A DNA stretch of 51,052 nt from Alphaproteobacteria bacterium (GCA_024275895.1 JAJRYE010000041.1:1-51052); one strand, 5' to 3'. Positions 27,722 through 38,535 are shown, counted from the stretch's first letter. Numbers and translations are program-made. Notes: generated from the sequence alone by a model not told the origin.

Positions 27722-28306
27722 GTGATTTTGCAGACTGCCGATAGGGATAAACAGGGCGAAGACCGCTTCTGGCTTGAGACGGGTCTGGCGCGCGATGTAG
27801 CGCTGCTGGCCGAGCCCGTGCTGGAAGATATGGGCTATCGTCTTGTCAGGGTCAGGGTGACGGGCGAGAACGGCTGCACGGTGCAGATTATGGCCGAGAC
27901 GCCCGAAGGAACGCTGGGGATTGCCGATTGCGCCGATATCAGCCGCACCCTCTCGCCGCTTTTTGATATCGAAGAACCGGTTCCGGGCAGCTATCATCTG
28001 GAGGTGTCCTCCCCCGGCATTGACCGGCCGCTGGTGCGCGCCGGTGACTTTGAGCGTTTTGCCGGTCAGCACGTCAAAATCGAATTGAACGAACTCATTG
28101 CCGGCCGCCGCCGGTTTCGTGGTACAATAGAAGGCGTAACCGATGACGAGGCGCGAATCCTTGTTGAACTGGATGAATTTGATCAGCCGCAGATCATCGG
28201 TTTGCCGCTGACGAATATCGCTGAGGCGCATATTGTTTTCGAGCCCGGAACAGGCGCGGGAAAGAAAACCTCCCATACGCGGCGGGGCAAGAGTAAGAAA
28301 ACGTGA
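27722..28306 (+). CDS. rimP: Ribosome maturation factor RimP
   Basis: The 194-residue protein starts at GTG 27722 and shows the RimP pattern: LGIADCADISRTLSPLFDIE, SYHLEVSSPGIDRPL, and a C-terminal SH3-like domain (FRGTIEGVTDDEARILVELD). RimP helps assemble the 30S subunit. It has the extra basic tail (KKTSHTRRGKSKKT) common in alphaproteobacteria. It is first in the rimP-nusA-ylxR-infB operon, behind a leader with a terminator. No clear Shine-Dalgarno sequence beyond GGAAAAA is seen. Confidence 0.92.
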   Translation: MILQTADRDKQGEDRFWLETGLARDVALLAEPVLEDMGYRLVRVRVTGENGCTVQIMAETPEGTLGIADCADISRTLSPLFDIEEPVPGSYHLEVSSPGIDRPLVRAGDFERFAGQHVKIELNELIAGRRRFRGTIEGVTDDEARILVELDEFDQPQIIGLPLTNIAEAHIVFEPGTGAGKKTSHTRRGKSKKT

Positions 28307-28372
28307 AAATATTGGATTGAGGGTTTTTTGGCTCTTCAATCAAGTTGCTGGAAAGAAAACGGAGACATACCC

Positions 28373-29989
28373 ATGGCGCAGACAGGCGTAAGCGCAAACC
28401 GGCTGGAATTGTTGCAGATTGCGGAGGCCGTGGCCCGCGAAAAGAGCATCGACAAGGCGATCGTCATTTCCGCCATGGAGGACGCGATTCAAAAGGCGGC
28501 CAAGTCGCGCTATGGCATGGAAAACGAAATTCGCGCCGAGATCGAGCCCAAAACCGGCGAAATCCGCCTGTCGCGGCTTTTGGAAGTGGTGGAAAAAGTC
28601 GAGATGGAAGCCACCCAGATCGAGTTGAAAGACGCCATCGTCCGCAATCCGGCGGCCAAGGTGGGCGATTTTATCGCCGAGCCGCTCCCGCCAGTGGATT
28701 TTGGCCGTGTTGCGGCGCAAAGCGCCAAACAGGTGATCTTTCAAAAAGTGCGCGAGGCTGAGCGCGAGCGCCAGTATGAAGAATACAAAGACCGTGCCGG
28801 CGAGATCGTGCACGGGCTTGTGAAGCGGGTCGAATACGGCAATATCGTTGTTGATTTGGGCCGCGCCGAGGCGGTTGTGCGCCGCGACGAATCCCTGCCG
28901 CGCGAAAATTTCCGCAATGGCGACCGAATCCGCGCCTATATCTTCGATGTGCGAAAGGAGCAGCGCGGCCCGCAGATTTTTCTCTCCCGCACCCGGCCGG
29001 AATTCATGGCCAAGCTGTTTGCCCAGGAGGTGCCGGAGATTTATGACGGCATTATCGAGATCAAGTCGGTGGCGCGTGACCCGGGTTCGCGCGCCAAGAT
29101 CGCGGTCATCTCCCGCGACAGCTCGATTGATCCCGTAGGGGCCTGTGTCGGCATGCGTGGCAGCCGCGTTCAGGCGGTGGTGAACGAGTTGCAGGGCGAG
29201 AAAATCGACATTATCCCGTGGTCGCCCGATGCCGCCACCTTCATCGTCAATGCGCTGGTCCCGGCCGAGGTGGCCAAGGTGGTGCTGGATGAAGACGCCG
29301 AGCGCATTGAGGTGGTGGTGCCCGATGAGCAACTCAGCCTCGCCATTGGCCGCCGCGGCCAGAATGTGCGTCTGGCCTCCCAGCTCACCGGCTGGGATAT
29401 CGATATTCTCACCGAGGAAGAAGAATCCTCGCGCCGTCAGGCCGAGTTCGCCCAGCGCAGCGAGATGTTCATGCAGGCGCTTGACGCCGACGAGCTTATC
29501 GCCCAGTTGCTGACCTCCGAGGGTTTTACCTCGATTGAAGAGGTGGCCTATGTCGCGGCCGAGGAGGTCGCCGCCATTGAGGGCTTCGATGAGGAAATAG
29601 GCGCCGAAATTCAGGCGCGGGCGCGCGAATATCTTGAAAACCTTGAAGCCGAAAACGACAAGAAGCGCAAGGAACTCGGGGTTAAGGACGAGTTGCTTGA
29701 AATTAACGGCATCACCATGGCCATGCTGGTTGCCCTTGGCGAGGACGGCGTCAAAACCATTGAGGATTTTGCCGGTTACGCCACCGATGATCTGGTGGGC
29801 TGGACCGAGCGCGGCAAGGAAAAGAGCGAAAATATCCGCTATCCCGGCATTCTGGAAGCCTTCAGGATCACGGCGGAAGAAGCCGAAGCCATGATCATGC
29901 AGGCGCGTTTGAAAGCCGGCTGGATTTCGGAAGAAGAAACCCCGGATGAGGCTGCGGATGCTGAAGCCGCCGCCGAATCGCAAGAGTAG
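28373..29989 (+). CDS. nusA: Transcription termination/antitermination factor NusA
   Basis: 538 residues from ATG 28373 (GGAGA 9 bases before; an in-frame start at 28328 is less likely). Order: NusA N-terminal domain ([20 protein letters not shown]), S1 domain ([20 protein letters not shown]), two KH domains ([39 protein letters not shown]) and C-terminal acidic helix-hairpin-helix repeats. It binds RNA polymerase and nascent RNA, controlling pausing and termination. The acidic end is rich in Glu/Ala. It sits between rimP and ylxR; in other bacteria it acts on the leader of its own operon, which would fit the attenuator upstream. Confidence 0.96.
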   Translation: MAQTGVSANRLELLQIAEAVAREKSIDKAIVISAMEDAIQKAAKSRYGMENEIRAEIEPKTGEIRLSRLLEVVEKVEMEATQIELKDAIVRNPAAKVGDFIAEPLPPVDFGRVAAQSAKQVIFQKVREAERERQYEEYKDRAGEIVHGLVKRVEYGNIVVDLGRAEAVVRRDESLPRENFRNGDRIRAYIFDVRKEQRGPQIFLSRTRPEFMAKLFAQEVPEIYDGIIEIKSVARDPGSRAKIAVISRDSSIDPVGACVGMRGSRVQAVVNELQGEKIDIIPWSPDAATFIVNALVPAEVAKVVLDEDAERIEVVVPDEQLSLAIGRRGQNVRLASQLTGWDIDILTEEEESSRRQAEFAQRSEMFMQALDADELIAQLLTSEGFTSIEEVAYVAAEEVAAIEGFDEEIGAEIQARAREYLENLEAENDKKRKELGVKDELLEINGITMAMLVALGEDGVKTIEDFAGYATDDLVGWTERGKEKSENIRYPGILEAFRITAEEAEAMIMQARLKAGWISEEETPDEAADAEAAAESQE

Positions 29990-30022
29990 GACAGGTGGGT
30001 CCCGCGACACATCTGAGGAGCT

Positions 30023-30661
30023 TTGAATTTGCCCAGCGAACGCACCTGCATCGTGACCCGGCGTACCGGCCCAGCCGAAGGGCTGATCCGTTTTGTCGCG
30101 GCTCCTGACGGCAGTGTTGTTCCCGATCTAAAGGCGCGCCTTCCCGGCCGCGGCGCCTGGGTCAGCGCCAATGCCGGCGCTGTACGCAAGGCGGTAGCAA
30201 AGGGATTGTTCGCCCGCGCCATGAAAAGGCAGGTCAGGCCGGACCCGGAGCTTGATAAACTCGTATCGGATTTGTTAAAAACCCAGATGCTCGGGGCTCT
30301 GGGGATGGCCATGAGGGCTGGAAGCGTCATCACCGGCCACGCCAAGGTCGAAGCCGCGATCCGGAGTGCCAAGGCGCAAATCCTCATTCATGCCAGTGAT
30401 GGCGCAAAAGAGGGTTGGCGCAAGCTGGAAAGCGCGATAAGAGCAATGGAACATGGCGGCGGGACGGAGTATTTGCCTCCTATCCGGGTGCATGGAATAA
30501 GCGCTGAAGATTTGGGCTTGGCATTGGGACGTGAAAATGTGGTACATGCTGCACTGAAGCATGGACGAATGGCGGCGGCATTTCTTGAAGCCGCGCAAAA
30601 ATGGCGCCGTTTTGAAGGCGCCGCAGGAATTGATGGAACAGGTGAAGCGCTTGAGCTTTAA
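30023..30661 (+). CDS. ylxR: YlxR (DUF448) domain fused to an L7Ae-like YlxQ domain
   Basis: A 212-residue protein. Residues 1-85 are YlxR: RTCIVTRRTGPAEGLIRFVA and PDLKARLPGRGAWV. Residues about 90-190 are an L7Ae/L30e-like fold: LGMAMRAGSVITGHAKVEAA and AQILIHASDGAKEG. Firmicutes encode the two as separate genes between nusA and infB; this fused form is common in alphaproteobacteria. YlxR binds RNA and modulates RNase P in Bacillus; the YlxQ part binds kink-turn-type RNA. Start is TTG 30023 with GAGGAG 5-10 bases upstream. It ends 21 bp before infB. Confidence 0.9.
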   Translation: MNLPSERTCIVTRRTGPAEGLIRFVAAPDGSVVPDLKARLPGRGAWVSANAGAVRKAVAKGLFARAMKRQVRPDPELDKLVSDLLKTQMLGALGMAMRAGSVITGHAKVEAAIRSAKAQILIHASDGAKEGWRKLESAIRAMEHGGGTEYLPPIRVHGISAEDLGLALGRENVVHAALKHGRMAAAFLEAAQKWRRFEGAAGIDGTGEALEL

Positions 30662-30682
30662 AAGCGCTGGACAGGAACGGGT

Positions 30683-33214
30683 ATGAGCGACACAAAAGAT
30701 ACGGACGGTAACAAGCTGGTCCCCCCCGCGGGTAATCGCCTCAGCCTGAAGCGGACCATCGACATTGGCCGGGTCAAGCAGAGCTTCTCTCATGGCCGCT
30801 CCAAATCCGTGGTGGTTGAGAAAAAACGCAAGCGCATCGTCATGCCCCATGGCGGCGCGGCGGTTGAAAAACCGCAGGAAAAAGTAGCCGAGACAGCCAG
30901 ACAGGTTGAAAAACCGGTGGCGAAAGCTGCCGCGAAGGCAGCGCCAAAAGCAGAAAAATCAGCCTTGCGCAACCTGACGCAAAGTGAAATGGCCGCCAGG
31001 GCCCTGGCCCTTGAAGGCGCGCGCAAACGTGATATCGAAGACCGGGCCCGGGCTATAGAAGAAGAAAAAAGCAGCGCCGAGCGCGCCGCGAGAGAAGAAG
31101 AAGAGCGTATCGAACGCGAAGCCAGACAAGCCGAAGAGGCCAAAAAGGCCGAGGAAGCCGCCCGCATTGCCGCCGAGGAAGCCGCCCGTCAGGCAGAAGA
31201 AGCGGCAAGAAGCCAGAAAACCGAAACTCCGCCCAAGAAATCCGAACCGGAAAAAGCAGCGGCAGAGCCGGTGCGCAAGAAAAAGCTGCGCCCCGAAACC
31301 AAGGGGCCGGGCCGCAAAACGGGGAGCGAGCGCCGCCGCGGCAAGCTGACCATTTCCAATGCGCTTGATGATTCGCCGCGTCAGCGCTCCATGGCCTCAA
31401 TCCGCCGCCAGCGCCGCAAGGCGCGCCAGACCGAGACGGCCGAGGCGCGCTCGAAACTGGCGCGCGAGATCGTCATCCCGGAAGCCATCACCATTCAGGA
31501 GCTGGCCAACCGCATGGCGGAACGCGCCGTTGATGTCATCAAGATTCTCATGTCCCAGGGCCAGATGATGAAGATCAATGATCTGATTGACGCCGACACG
31601 GCCCAGATCATTGCCGAGGAAATGGGCCATCACGTCAAGCGTGTCTCCGAAGCCGATGTCGAAGAGGGGCTGCATGCCGAGGATGACGCCGAGGAAGACA
31701 TGATCCCGCGCGCCCCGGTGGTCACGGTGATGGGCCATGTCGACCATGGCAAGACCTCGCTGCTTGACGCCCTGCGCTCGACCAATGTGGTTGCCGGCGA
31801 GGCAGGCGGCATTACCCAGCATATTGGCGCCTATCAGATCAAGATGGAATCGGGGGCCGGGATCACCTTCCTCGATACTCCCGGCCATGCCGCCTTTACC
31901 GCCATGCGGGCCAGAGGCGCCAAGGCCACCGATATCGTGGTGCTCGTCGTCGCCGCCGATGACGGCGTCATGCCCCAGACCATAGAGGCGATCAATCACG
32001 CCAAGGCCGCCGAGGCACCGATCATTGTTGCCATCAACAAGATCGACAAGCCCGATGCCGATCCAAGCCGGGTGCGCAACGAGCTGTTGCAGAACGATAT
32101 CTTTGTTGAAAGCATGGGCGGCGATATCCTCGAAGTCGAGGTTTCCGCCATCCGGAAAACCAACCTTGATAAACTTGAAGAGGCCATTTTGCTTCAGGCC
32201 GAAGTTCTGGAGCTTAAAGCCAATCCGAACCGTCTCGCCGAAGGCTCGGTTGTCGAAGCCAAGCTCGACAAGGGGCGCGGTCCCGTGGCTACGGTTCTGG
32301 TCCAGCGCGGCACCCTTGAGCCGGGCGATATCATTGTCGCCGGTTCCGAATGGGGCAAGGTGCGCGCGCTGCTTGATGATCAGGGCCGGCATGTCGATGC
32401 CGCCGGCCCCTCGGTGCCGGTCGAGGTTCTGGGGCTGAACGGCACCCCTGAAGCGGGCGATATGTTCGCCACCGTGGAATCGGAAAGCCGGGCGCGCGAG
32501 ATCGCCCAGTACCGCCGCCGCAAGCGCCGCGACATGCAGGTTGCCGGCGCCGGCCGCACCTCGCTAGAGCAGATGATGAACCAGCTTTCCGACGCCGGTA
32601 AAAAAGAGTTGCCAATCCTCATCAAATCTGATGTTCAAGGCTCCATGGAAGCGATCAACAGTGCCATTGACAAGCTGGGAACCGGCGAAGTGACCGGACG
32701 CATCGTGCATTCCGGGGTTGGCGGCATTACCGAATCCGATGTCACTCTGGCCAAGGCCTCAAACGCCGTGATTATCGGCTTTAACGTCCGCGCCAACGCC
32801 CAGGCCCGCGAGGCCGCCAAGCGTGAAGGTATCGAGATCCGTTATTACGCGGTAATCTATAACCTGATTGATGATGTCAAGGCCGCCATGTCCGGCCTGC
32901 TTGAACCGACCTTGCGTGAAACCTTCCTCGGCAATGCCGAAATCCTCGAAGTCTTCAATGTCTCGAAAGTCGGCAAGGTGGCGGGCTGCCGCGCCACCGA
33001 CGGGCTCATCCGCCGCGGCGCCCATGTCCGTCTCATCCGCGACGATGTGGTGATCCATGAAGGCACGCTCTCGACCCTCAAGCGCTTCAAGGATGAGGTA
33101 AAAGAGGTCAATGCCGGTCAGGAATGCGGCATGGCGTTCGAGAATTATCAGGATTTGAAAGCCGGCGATGTAATTGAGTGCTTCGAGGTCGAGACCATCG
33201 AGCGCACGCTGTAG
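30683..33214 (+). CDS. infB: Translation initiation factor IF-2
   Basis: The 843-residue GTPase has a long charged Ala/Glu/Lys N-terminal region (coiled-coil-like at about 90-190), an IF2_N module ([20 protein letters not shown]) and the G domain from about residue 345: [14 protein letters not shown] (G1), GITQHIGAY (G2), DTPGHAAF (G3), NKIDKPDA (G4) and VSAIRK (G5). Domains II to IV with fMet-tRNA binding follow. It places initiator tRNA on the ribosome. ATG 30683 follows AGGAACGGGT. Complete. The 319 bp to rbfA are gene-free. Confidence 0.97.
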   Translation: MSDTKDTDGNKLVPPAGNRLSLKRTIDIGRVKQSFSHGRSKSVVVEKKRKRIVMPHGGAAVEKPQEKVAETARQVEKPVAKAAAKAAPKAEKSALRNLTQSEMAARALALEGARKRDIEDRARAIEEEKSSAERAAREEEERIEREARQAEEAKKAEEAARIAAEEAARQAEEAARSQKTETPPKKSEPEKAAAEPVRKKKLRPETKGPGRKTGSERRRGKLTISNALDDSPRQRSMASIRRQRRKARQTETAEARSKLAREIVIPEAITIQELANRMAERAVDVIKILMSQGQMMKINDLIDADTAQIIAEEMGHHVKRVSEADVEEGLHAEDDAEEDMIPRAPVVTVMGHVDHGKTSLLDALRSTNVVAGEAGGITQHIGAYQIKMESGAGITFLDTPGHAAFTAMRARGAKATDIVVLVVAADDGVMPQTIEAINHAKAAEAPIIVAINKIDKPDADPSRVRNELLQNDIFVESMGGDILEVEVSAIRKTNLDKLEEAILLQAEVLELKANPNRLAEGSVVEAKLDKGRGPVATVLVQRGTLEPGDIIVAGSEWGKVRALLDDQGRHVDAAGPSVPVEVLGLNGTPEAGDMFATVESESRAREIAQYRRRKRRDMQVAGAGRTSLEQMMNQLSDAGKKELPILIKSDVQGSMEAINSAIDKLGTGEVTGRIVHSGVGGITESDVTLAKASNAVIIGFNVRANAQAREAAKREGIEIRYYAVIYNLIDDVKAAMSGLLEPTLRETFLGNAEILEVFNVSKVGKVAGCRATDGLIRRGAHVRLIRDDVVIHEGTLSTLKRFKDEVKEVNAGQECGMAFENYQDLKAGDVIECFEVETIERTL

Positions 33215-33373
33215 AGGCCATCAGTCGGCTGCAATGTACGCGATTTGCGGATAACATGATGCGGTAAAACAAACAATTTGAGCGGAAGTACGATTCTATT
33301 AGTTGCACGATGCTCAAGATGATGGCCAAAAGGCTTTACGGATAAGGATGCATTTCAGTTGAACCATTTGTTC

Positions 33374-33456
33374 GTCATTCCCGCGAAGGCGGGAATCCAG
33401 ACCGGGTTTTTCGTACGTTCCGGACCGCCCTGGATCCCCGCCTTCGCGGAGATGAC
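33374..33456. repeat. MITE-like palindromic element in the infB-rbfA gap
   Basis: Near-perfect terminal inverted repeats of about 27 bp, beginning GTCATTCCCGCGAAGGCGGG and ending in the complement of that (...CCTTCGCGGAGATGAC), flank a 30-bp centre. It occupies the middle of the 33215-33533 gene-free stretch; nothing else is seen there except the rbfA ribosome site. A close relative of 85 bp is at 45624-45708, and partial forms at 33929-33952 and 50461-50486. Such elements are too short to code for a transposase and would move in trans. Confidence 0.8.
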
Positions 33457-33533
33457 AGATGTGGCTGTTTTCCCGTTTGGTCAATTCAGGTCCTCGTTGT
33501 TGCCAAACCGCAGCACAGGTTAAGAGGTTATCC

Positions 33534-33911
33534 ATGGGACGCAATAAACTTCCCTCTCAGCGGCAGTTGCGGGTTGGTGAACTTGTTCGCCATACCCTTG
33601 CCGCGATGCTGACCCGTTCGGAAATTCATGATCCGGTTCTGGAAAGAACCGCGGTGACCGTGAGCGAGGTTGCCATCAGCCCGGATTTGCGCAAGGCCAC
33701 CGCCTATGTTGTGCCTCTTGGCGGGGCCGGGACAGATGAGGTTTTGCACGCTCTCAACCGGGCGCGCAAATATATCCGCGGCCGGATTGCCGGTGAGGTT
33801 CAGTTACGCAACTCGCCGGAAATATTTTTCAAGCTGGATAAAACTTTTGATTATTCCGACAAGATCGGCAAGCTCCTGCACTCACCGAAGGTCGCGCCGG
33901 ATCTCGATTGA
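33534..33911 (+). CDS. rbfA: Ribosome-binding factor A
   Basis: A 125-residue cold-shock ribosome assembly factor: MGRNKLPSQRQLRVGELVRH, ISPDLRKATAYVVPLGG and a KH-like fold ending LRNSPEIFFKLDKTFDYSDK. RbfA binds the 16S 5' helix in immature 30S subunits. ATG 33534 has AAGAGG 6-11 bases upstream; an earlier in-frame ATG (33459) would encode an unrelated extension out of the MITE flank. The family order infB-rbfA-truB-rpsO-pnp is preserved. A small palindrome follows the stop. Confidence 0.95.
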   Translation: MGRNKLPSQRQLRVGELVRHTLAAMLTRSEIHDPVLERTAVTVSEVAISPDLRKATAYVVPLGGAGTDEVLHALNRARKYIRGRIAGEVQLRNSPEIFFKLDKTFDYSDKIGKLLHSPKVAPDLD

Positions 33912-33928
33912 TTTTTCTTGTTCAACCT

Positions 33929-33952
33929 CATTCCTGCAAAGGCAGGAATGAC
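33929..33952. repeat. Half-size palindrome related to the 33374 element, between rbfA and truB
   Basis: CATTCCTGC-AAA-GGCAGGAATG with flanks T and AC forms a short hairpin; it equals one terminal arm of the MITE-like element folded on itself. It is in the 67-bp rbfA-truB gap and could also act as a weak mRNA-stabilising hairpin. Confidence 0.6.
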
Positions 33953-33978
33953 AAAATAACAATGGAAGCGGCCAAATA

Positions 33979-34905
33979 ATGGGACGCAGACGAAAGGGAA
34001 GGCCGGTGCATGGCTGGCTGGCGCTTGACAAGCCGGTCGGCATGACCTCGACTCAGGCGCTGGGCAAGGTGCGCTGGCTGTTCGGGGCGGCAAAAGCGGG
34101 CCATGGCGGCACGCTGGACCCGTTGGCTTCCGGCCTGCTGCCCATCGCCTTTGGCGAGGCGACCAAAACCGTCTCCTATATGATGGACGGGGTGAAAAAA
34201 TACGCCTTTACTATTCGCTGGGGCGCGGCCACCAATACCGATGACGCCGAAGGTGAGATCATTACCCAAAGCGATGTCCGCCCGCAGCAAAGCGATATTG
34301 AAGCGGCGCTGGAGCGGTTTTGCGGGCATATCCTGCAAACCCCGCCACAATTTTCCGCCATCAGGATCGCCGGTGAACGCGCCTATGATCTGGCCCGCTC
34401 CGGCGAGCTGGTCGAGATGCAGCCGCGCGAGATTTATATCGGGGATCTGGTCATTACCGATATCCCAGATGCGGATCATTGCACCCTTGAGGCCACCTGC
34501 GGCAAGGGCACCTATGTGCGCGCTATCGCCCGCGATCTGGCACAGGTTCTGGGCACTTGCGGTCATGTCAGCGCGCTGCGCCGCACCCGGGTGGGGCCAT
34601 TTTTTGAAAAAGATATGATTTCTCTGGCACAACTGGAGGAAATGCGCCATATTGGCGCGCAATTTGAGGAACTGGACAAGGGCCTCAAATCCGTTGCGAC
34701 CGCGCTGGACGACATCCCGGCGCTGGCCGTCAGCAAAACCGAGGCTGCCTTGTTGAAACGCGGGCAGCCGCTTTTATTGCGTGGAGAAGAACTCTTTCCC
34801 GAAGACGGCATGATCTATGCCGTCTCGCGCGGCGTCCCGGTTAGCATCGGGCAGGTCAGGGAAGGCTATCTTCATCCGACGCGTGTTTTTAACCTGCCCA
34901 TCTGA
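33979..34905 (+). CDS. truB: tRNA pseudouridine(55) synthase
   Basis: The 308-residue enzyme shows GWLALDKPVGMTSTQA, the catalytic motif HGGTLDPLASGLLPIAFGEA (nucleophile Asp in TLDP), KKYAFTIRWGAATNTDDAEG and CGKGTYVRAIARDL, with a C-terminal PUA-like region. It isomerises U55 in the T-loop of tRNAs. Complete. Position between rbfA and rpsO is the usual one. Confidence 0.96.
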   Translation: MGRRRKGRPVHGWLALDKPVGMTSTQALGKVRWLFGAAKAGHGGTLDPLASGLLPIAFGEATKTVSYMMDGVKKYAFTIRWGAATNTDDAEGEIITQSDVRPQQSDIEAALERFCGHILQTPPQFSAIRIAGERAYDLARSGELVEMQPREIYIGDLVITDIPDADHCTLEATCGKGTYVRAIARDLAQVLGTCGHVSALRRTRVGPFFEKDMISLAQLEEMRHIGAQFEELDKGLKSVATALDDIPALAVSKTEAALLKRGQPLLLRGEELFPEDGMIYAVSRGVPVSIGQVREGYLHPTRVFNLPI

Positions 34906-34941
34906 ACATTTGAAAAAGATGGAATACACAAGGAGAACCCG

Positions 34942-35211
34942 ATGTCGATTACCCCTGAACGTAAACAGGAACTGATCAAGGAATTTGCCCTGAGTGAAGG
35001 CGATACAGGATCGCCGGAGGTCCAGATTGCGGTTTTGACCGAGCGTATCGTCAATCTGACCGGGCATTTCAAAACCCATAAAAAAGATAATCATTCGCGC
35101 CGCGGCCTGCTGAAAATGGTCAGCCAGCGTCGGCGCCTGCTCGATTATGTCAAGAAGGGCGATGAGGCCCGCTACAAGGACATCATCAAAAGACTTGGCA
35201 TCCGCCGCTAA
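34942..35211 (+). CDS. rpsO: 30S ribosomal protein S15
   Basis: 89 residues, the standard length, from [20 protein letters not shown] to [13 protein letters not shown], including [17 protein letters not shown] and [20 protein letters not shown] that contact 16S helix 22. AAGGAG lies 7 bases before the ATG. S15 starts assembly of the platform of the small subunit. Followed by a hairpin and pnp. Confidence 0.98.
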   Translation: MSITPERKQELIKEFALSEGDTGSPEVQIAVLTERIVNLTGHFKTHKKDNHSRRGLLKMVSQRRRLLDYVKKGDEARYKDIIKRLGIRR

Positions 35212-35225
35212 AAAGGGCGTTTGCC

Positions 35226-35283
35226 TGCCGGCTGTCTGGCCGGCATACATCTCGCGCCGCTCATGGGGAGCCGCGCTTAAAAA
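35226..35283 (+). promoter_or_regulatory. Hairpins in the rpsO-pnp gap (possible PNPase control/processing site)
   Basis: A perfect 7-bp stem TGCCGGC/GCCGGCA (35226-35232, 35239-35245) with loop TGTCTG, then a second imperfect stem formed by GCGCCGCTC and GAGCCGCGC (about 35254-35278). In E. coli the same gap carries a hairpin cut by RNase III through which PNPase limits its own synthesis; a similar role here is inference by position. Confidence 0.45.
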
Positions 35284-35295
35284 CGGATATATCGT

Positions 35296-37404
35296 ATGTT
35301 TGAAATACACAGAGAAGAAATCACCTGGGCCGATCGTCCGCTGGTGATTGAAACGGGCAAGGTTGCCCGTCAGGCCGATGGCGCCGTCATGGTGACCTAT
35401 GGCGAAACCACGGTTCTGGCCACGGTTGTCGGCGAGGCCAAACCGCGCCCGGGAATCGATTTTTTCCCGCTTTCGGTTCATTATCAGGAAAAATACTACG
35501 CGGCGGGCAAAATCCCCGGCGGCTATTTGAAACGTGAAGCCCGCCCGACGGAAAAAGATACCCTCACCTCGCGGCTCATTGACCGCCCTATCCGGCCCCT
35601 GTTCGCCAAGGGCTATAACAACGAAACCCAGGTGATCCTCACTGTTTTGAGTCATGATCTGGAAAACGATCCCGACATTGTCGCCATGGTTGGCGCATCG
35701 GCGGCGCTCACCATCTCCGGCATTCCCTTCCTTGGCCCCATCGGCGGTGCAAGAGTCGGCATGATCGACGGCGAGTTTATTCTCAACCCGACCGTCGACG
35801 AGGTCGCCGAGGGCGATCTTGATCTGGTGGTTGCCGGGACCAATGATGCGGTACTGATGGTTGAATCCGAAGCCAAGGAGCTTTCCGAAGACACCATGCT
35901 CAAGGCGGTCATGTTCGGCCATGAGGGCTTCCAGCCGGTGATTGAGGCGATTATCCGTCTGGCGGAGAAATGCGCTAAGGAACCGCGCGATATTAATGCG
36001 CCCGACACTTCCGAGTTGTTCGCCAAAGTTGAAAAAATGGCCGCAGGCGATCTGGCTGCCGCTTACGCCATCCCTGAAAAGATGGAGCGTCAGGACGCCG
36101 TTGGCGCCGTGCGCGCCAGGGTCATGGACGAGCTTTGCCCCGAAGAGGGGACAGGCGAGGATGCCGGTCAGGTTGGCGGTGTGTTCAAGAAGCTGGAGAA
36201 GCAGATTGTGCGCGGCTCGATCCTGAAAACCGGCAAACGCATTGACGGACGCGGCCTTGCCGATGTGCGCAAGATCGTCTCCGAAGTCGGCGTTCTGCCC
36301 CGCACCCACGGCGCGGCGCTTTTTACCCGCGGCGAAACACAGGCTTTGTGCATCACCACTCTGGGCACTTCCGATGACGAGCAGTTTGTCGACTCGCTGG
36401 ATGGCACAAGGCGTGAAAACTTCATGCTGCATTACAACTTCCCGCCCTATTCCGTGGGCGAGGCCGGGCGCATAGGCTTTACCGGAAGGCGCGAGATCGG
36501 CCATGGCAAGCTCGCCTGGCGCGCGCTGCACCCGGTCATGCCGGGCAAGGATGATTTCCCCTATACGCTCCGGGTTGTCTCCGAGATCACCGAGTCGAAC
36601 GGCTCCTCCTCCATGGCCACCGTTTGTGGCACATCGCTATCGCTGATGGATGCGGGCGTGCCGTTGAAACGTCCCGTTTCGGGCATCGCCATGGGCCTGA
36701 TCAAGGAAGGTGATGAATTCGCGGTGCTCTCCGACATTCTGGGCGATGAAGATCATCTGGGCGACATGGACTTCAAGGTTGCCGGCACCGAAAAGGGCAT
36801 CACGTCCTTGCAGATGGATATCAAGATCACCGGTATCACCGAAGACATCATGTCCCAGGCGCTGGAACAGGCAAAAGACGGGCGCGCCCATATTCTGGGC
36901 GAGATGGCGAAAGCCCTGACCGAAAATCGCGCCGAGGTCGGCGAGTTCGCGCCGCGTATTGAAGTCATCCATATCCCGGTTGACAAAATCCGCGATGTGA
37001 TCGGCACCGGCGGCAAGATCATCCGCCAGATTGTCGAGGAAACCGGCGCCAAGGTGAATGTCTCCGATGACGGCACCGTTAGCGTTGCCTCCAGCGACAA
37101 GGCCTCTATCGAGGCGGCGTTGAAATGGATCAAGGGCATCACCGCCGAGCCCGAAGCGGGCATGATCTATGATGGCAAGGTGGTCAAGGTTGTCGATTTT
37201 GGTGCCTTCGTGAACTTCTTCGGACCCAAGGACGGCCTCGTGCACATCTCCCAGCTTGCTCCGCACCGGGTTGGCAAGGTCACTGATATCGTCAATGAAG
37301 GCGATAGCGTGAAGGTCAAGCTGCTGGGCTTTGATGATCGCGGCAAGGTCCGCCTTTCCATGAAGATGGTTGATCAGGAAACCGGCGAGGAAATCAATCA
37401 GTAA
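35296..37404 (+). CDS. pnp: Polyribonucleotide nucleotidyltransferase (PNPase)
   Basis: 702 residues: two RNase PH-like cores (start [20 protein letters not shown]; second core from about residue 315, [20 protein letters not shown] with [20 protein letters not shown]), a KH domain near residue 560 ([12 protein letters not shown]) and an S1 domain ([20 protein letters not shown]). It degrades RNA 3'-5' with phosphate and adds tails. The reserved length and all catalytic parts are present. Last gene of the cluster, closed by an intrinsic terminator 26 bp after its stop. Confidence 0.98.
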   Translation: MFEIHREEITWADRPLVIETGKVARQADGAVMVTYGETTVLATVVGEAKPRPGIDFFPLSVHYQEKYYAAGKIPGGYLKREARPTEKDTLTSRLIDRPIRPLFAKGYNNETQVILTVLSHDLENDPDIVAMVGASAALTISGIPFLGPIGGARVGMIDGEFILNPTVDEVAEGDLDLVVAGTNDAVLMVESEAKELSEDTMLKAVMFGHEGFQPVIEAIIRLAEKCAKEPRDINAPDTSELFAKVEKMAAGDLAAAYAIPEKMERQDAVGAVRARVMDELCPEEGTGEDAGQVGGVFKKLEKQIVRGSILKTGKRIDGRGLADVRKIVSEVGVLPRTHGAALFTRGETQALCITTLGTSDDEQFVDSLDGTRRENFMLHYNFPPYSVGEAGRIGFTGRREIGHGKLAWRALHPVMPGKDDFPYTLRVVSEITESNGSSSMATVCGTSLSLMDAGVPLKRPVSGIAMGLIKEGDEFAVLSDILGDEDHLGDMDFKVAGTEKGITSLQMDIKITGITEDIMSQALEQAKDGRAHILGEMAKALTENRAEVGEFAPRIEVIHIPVDKIRDVIGTGGKIIRQIVEETGAKVNVSDDGTVSVASSDKASIEAALKWIKGITAEPEAGMIYDGKVVKVVDFGAFVNFFGPKDGLVHISQLAPHRVGKVTDIVNEGDSVKVKLLGFDDRGKVRLSMKMVDQETGEEINQ

Positions 37405-37429
37405 AGCGCCATTCCAAACACTGACAAAC

Positions 37430-37467
37430 AGCCCCGGTTCTCGACTTTGAGAGCCGGGGCTTTTTTT
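37430..37467 (+). terminator. Intrinsic terminator of pnp
   Basis: GCCCCGGTTCTC (37431-37442) pairs with GAGAGCCGGGGC (37449-37460), 12 bp with one G-T pair and a 6-base loop, followed by seven T. It marks the end of the rimP-to-pnp transcription block. Confidence 0.9.
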
Positions 37468-37526
37468 ATGACCGCAATTGGTGTACATTAACGATAACTA
37501 ATATAATTCCGGTTCAGGAGTCCGTG

Positions 37527-38417
37527 ATGAAAATTCGCGCCGCCGCCCTTGCTACAATGTTACTGCTCGCTTCAGGTCTGGGCGCGGCGGCCGATACGCT
37601 GCTTCTGGTGCAGGGCTATCTGGGTTCGGCAGCAAGCTGGCGTCTGAGCGGCGTGAGCGCGGCATTAACGGCCTCGGGCTGGCGCGATGGCGGCCACCTG
37701 GGCCTTGGCCCGAACGGCGTCTTCCGGCAGGGTCCCGGCCCGGAAGCGGCGAGACGGTTTTACAGCCTCGATTTGCCGACCGAAGCGCCGGTGCATGTCC
37801 AGGCTGCGATACTGGGACAGTATCTTGATTATCTTGCCGCGCGCTACAAGGGTGAGGAAATCTTCATTGCCGGTCATTCCGCCGGCGGCGTGGTGGCGCG
37901 CTATCATCTGGTGCGCGCCGGGGCAAAACGGGTTAGGGAAGAAAATATCGCCGCCCTGATCACCATTGCCAGCCCGCATCTGGGTACCGGTGCCGCCGAA
38001 ACCGGTCTGGCTGTGGGGCAAAGCCCGCTGGGCATGTTGACGCCCCTGTTCGGCGGCGGGACCATCAACCGCTCGCAGCAGCTCTATTCGGAACTGGTGC
38101 CCGAGCGCCCCGGCACCATGCTGGGCTGGCTGAACCGGCAACCCCATCCGGCGATTGAATATTTCTCGATTGTCCGGCGCGCGGGAGGGGATGAATTTGT
38201 CCCCGCATGGAGTCAGGACATGAACCGCGTGGCGGCGTTAAGAGGACGCTCGAAACGTGTGATCACCCCTCCGGGCCATGCGCTGCGCGCCGATGACGGG
38301 CGTCTGATCGCCGGTTTCCTGCGCGGATTGCGCTCGGCCATTCAGGCCAAACGGCGCCAGCCGCATATCAGGGCCATCAGCGTCAAACCGGCGCGAACAT
38401 ATCCCGCCCTCACCTGA
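37527..38417 (+). CDS. Secreted alpha/beta hydrolase, lipase-like
   Basis: A 296-residue precursor with a signal peptide (KIRAAALATMLLLASGLGAA). The mature part opens LLLVQGYLGSAASW, a lipase-type oxyanion start, and has the nucleophile elbow IAGHSAGGVVARYHLV (S118), as in triacylglycerol lipases and PGAP1-like esterases. IASPHLGTGAAETG and GGDEFVPAWSQDMNRVA (candidate Asp) and TPPGHALRADDG (candidate His) complete a likely triad. AGGAG is 7 bases before ATG 37527; a GTG 3 bases earlier is also possible. It lies alone between the pnp terminator and a large unrelated P-loop gene. The true substrate (lipid, polyester or other ester) is unknown. Confidence 0.78.
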   Translation: MKIRAAALATMLLLASGLGAAADTLLLVQGYLGSAASWRLSGVSAALTASGWRDGGHLGLGPNGVFRQGPGPEAARRFYSLDLPTEAPVHVQAAILGQYLDYLAARYKGEEIFIAGHSAGGVVARYHLVRAGAKRVREENIAALITIASPHLGTGAAETGLAVGQSPLGMLTPLFGGGTINRSQQLYSELVPERPGTMLGWLNRQPHPAIEYFSIVRRAGGDEFVPAWSQDMNRVAALRGRSKRVITPPGHALRADDGRLIAGFLRGLRSAIQAKRRQPHIRAISVKPARTYPALT

Positions 38418-38535
38418 ACCGGGCTCCGATCCCAGAATATCATGCCCGCCGGCCGGCACCACAAGGCCCCGGTTTGTGGCCAAGACCGCCTTTGCGGATT
38501 TTTCAATTCCTGTCAGCGAACGAAATGGACTCTTT

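Noticed and set aside
28340-30010. 556-codon minus-strand frame opposite nusA
   Set aside because: It mirrors nusA codon by codon and has no recognisable domain; high GC leaves antisense frames open.
34774-36531. 585-codon minus-strand frame opposite truB, rpsO and pnp
   Set aside because: Crosses three clear genes and the gaps between them; no protein-like features.
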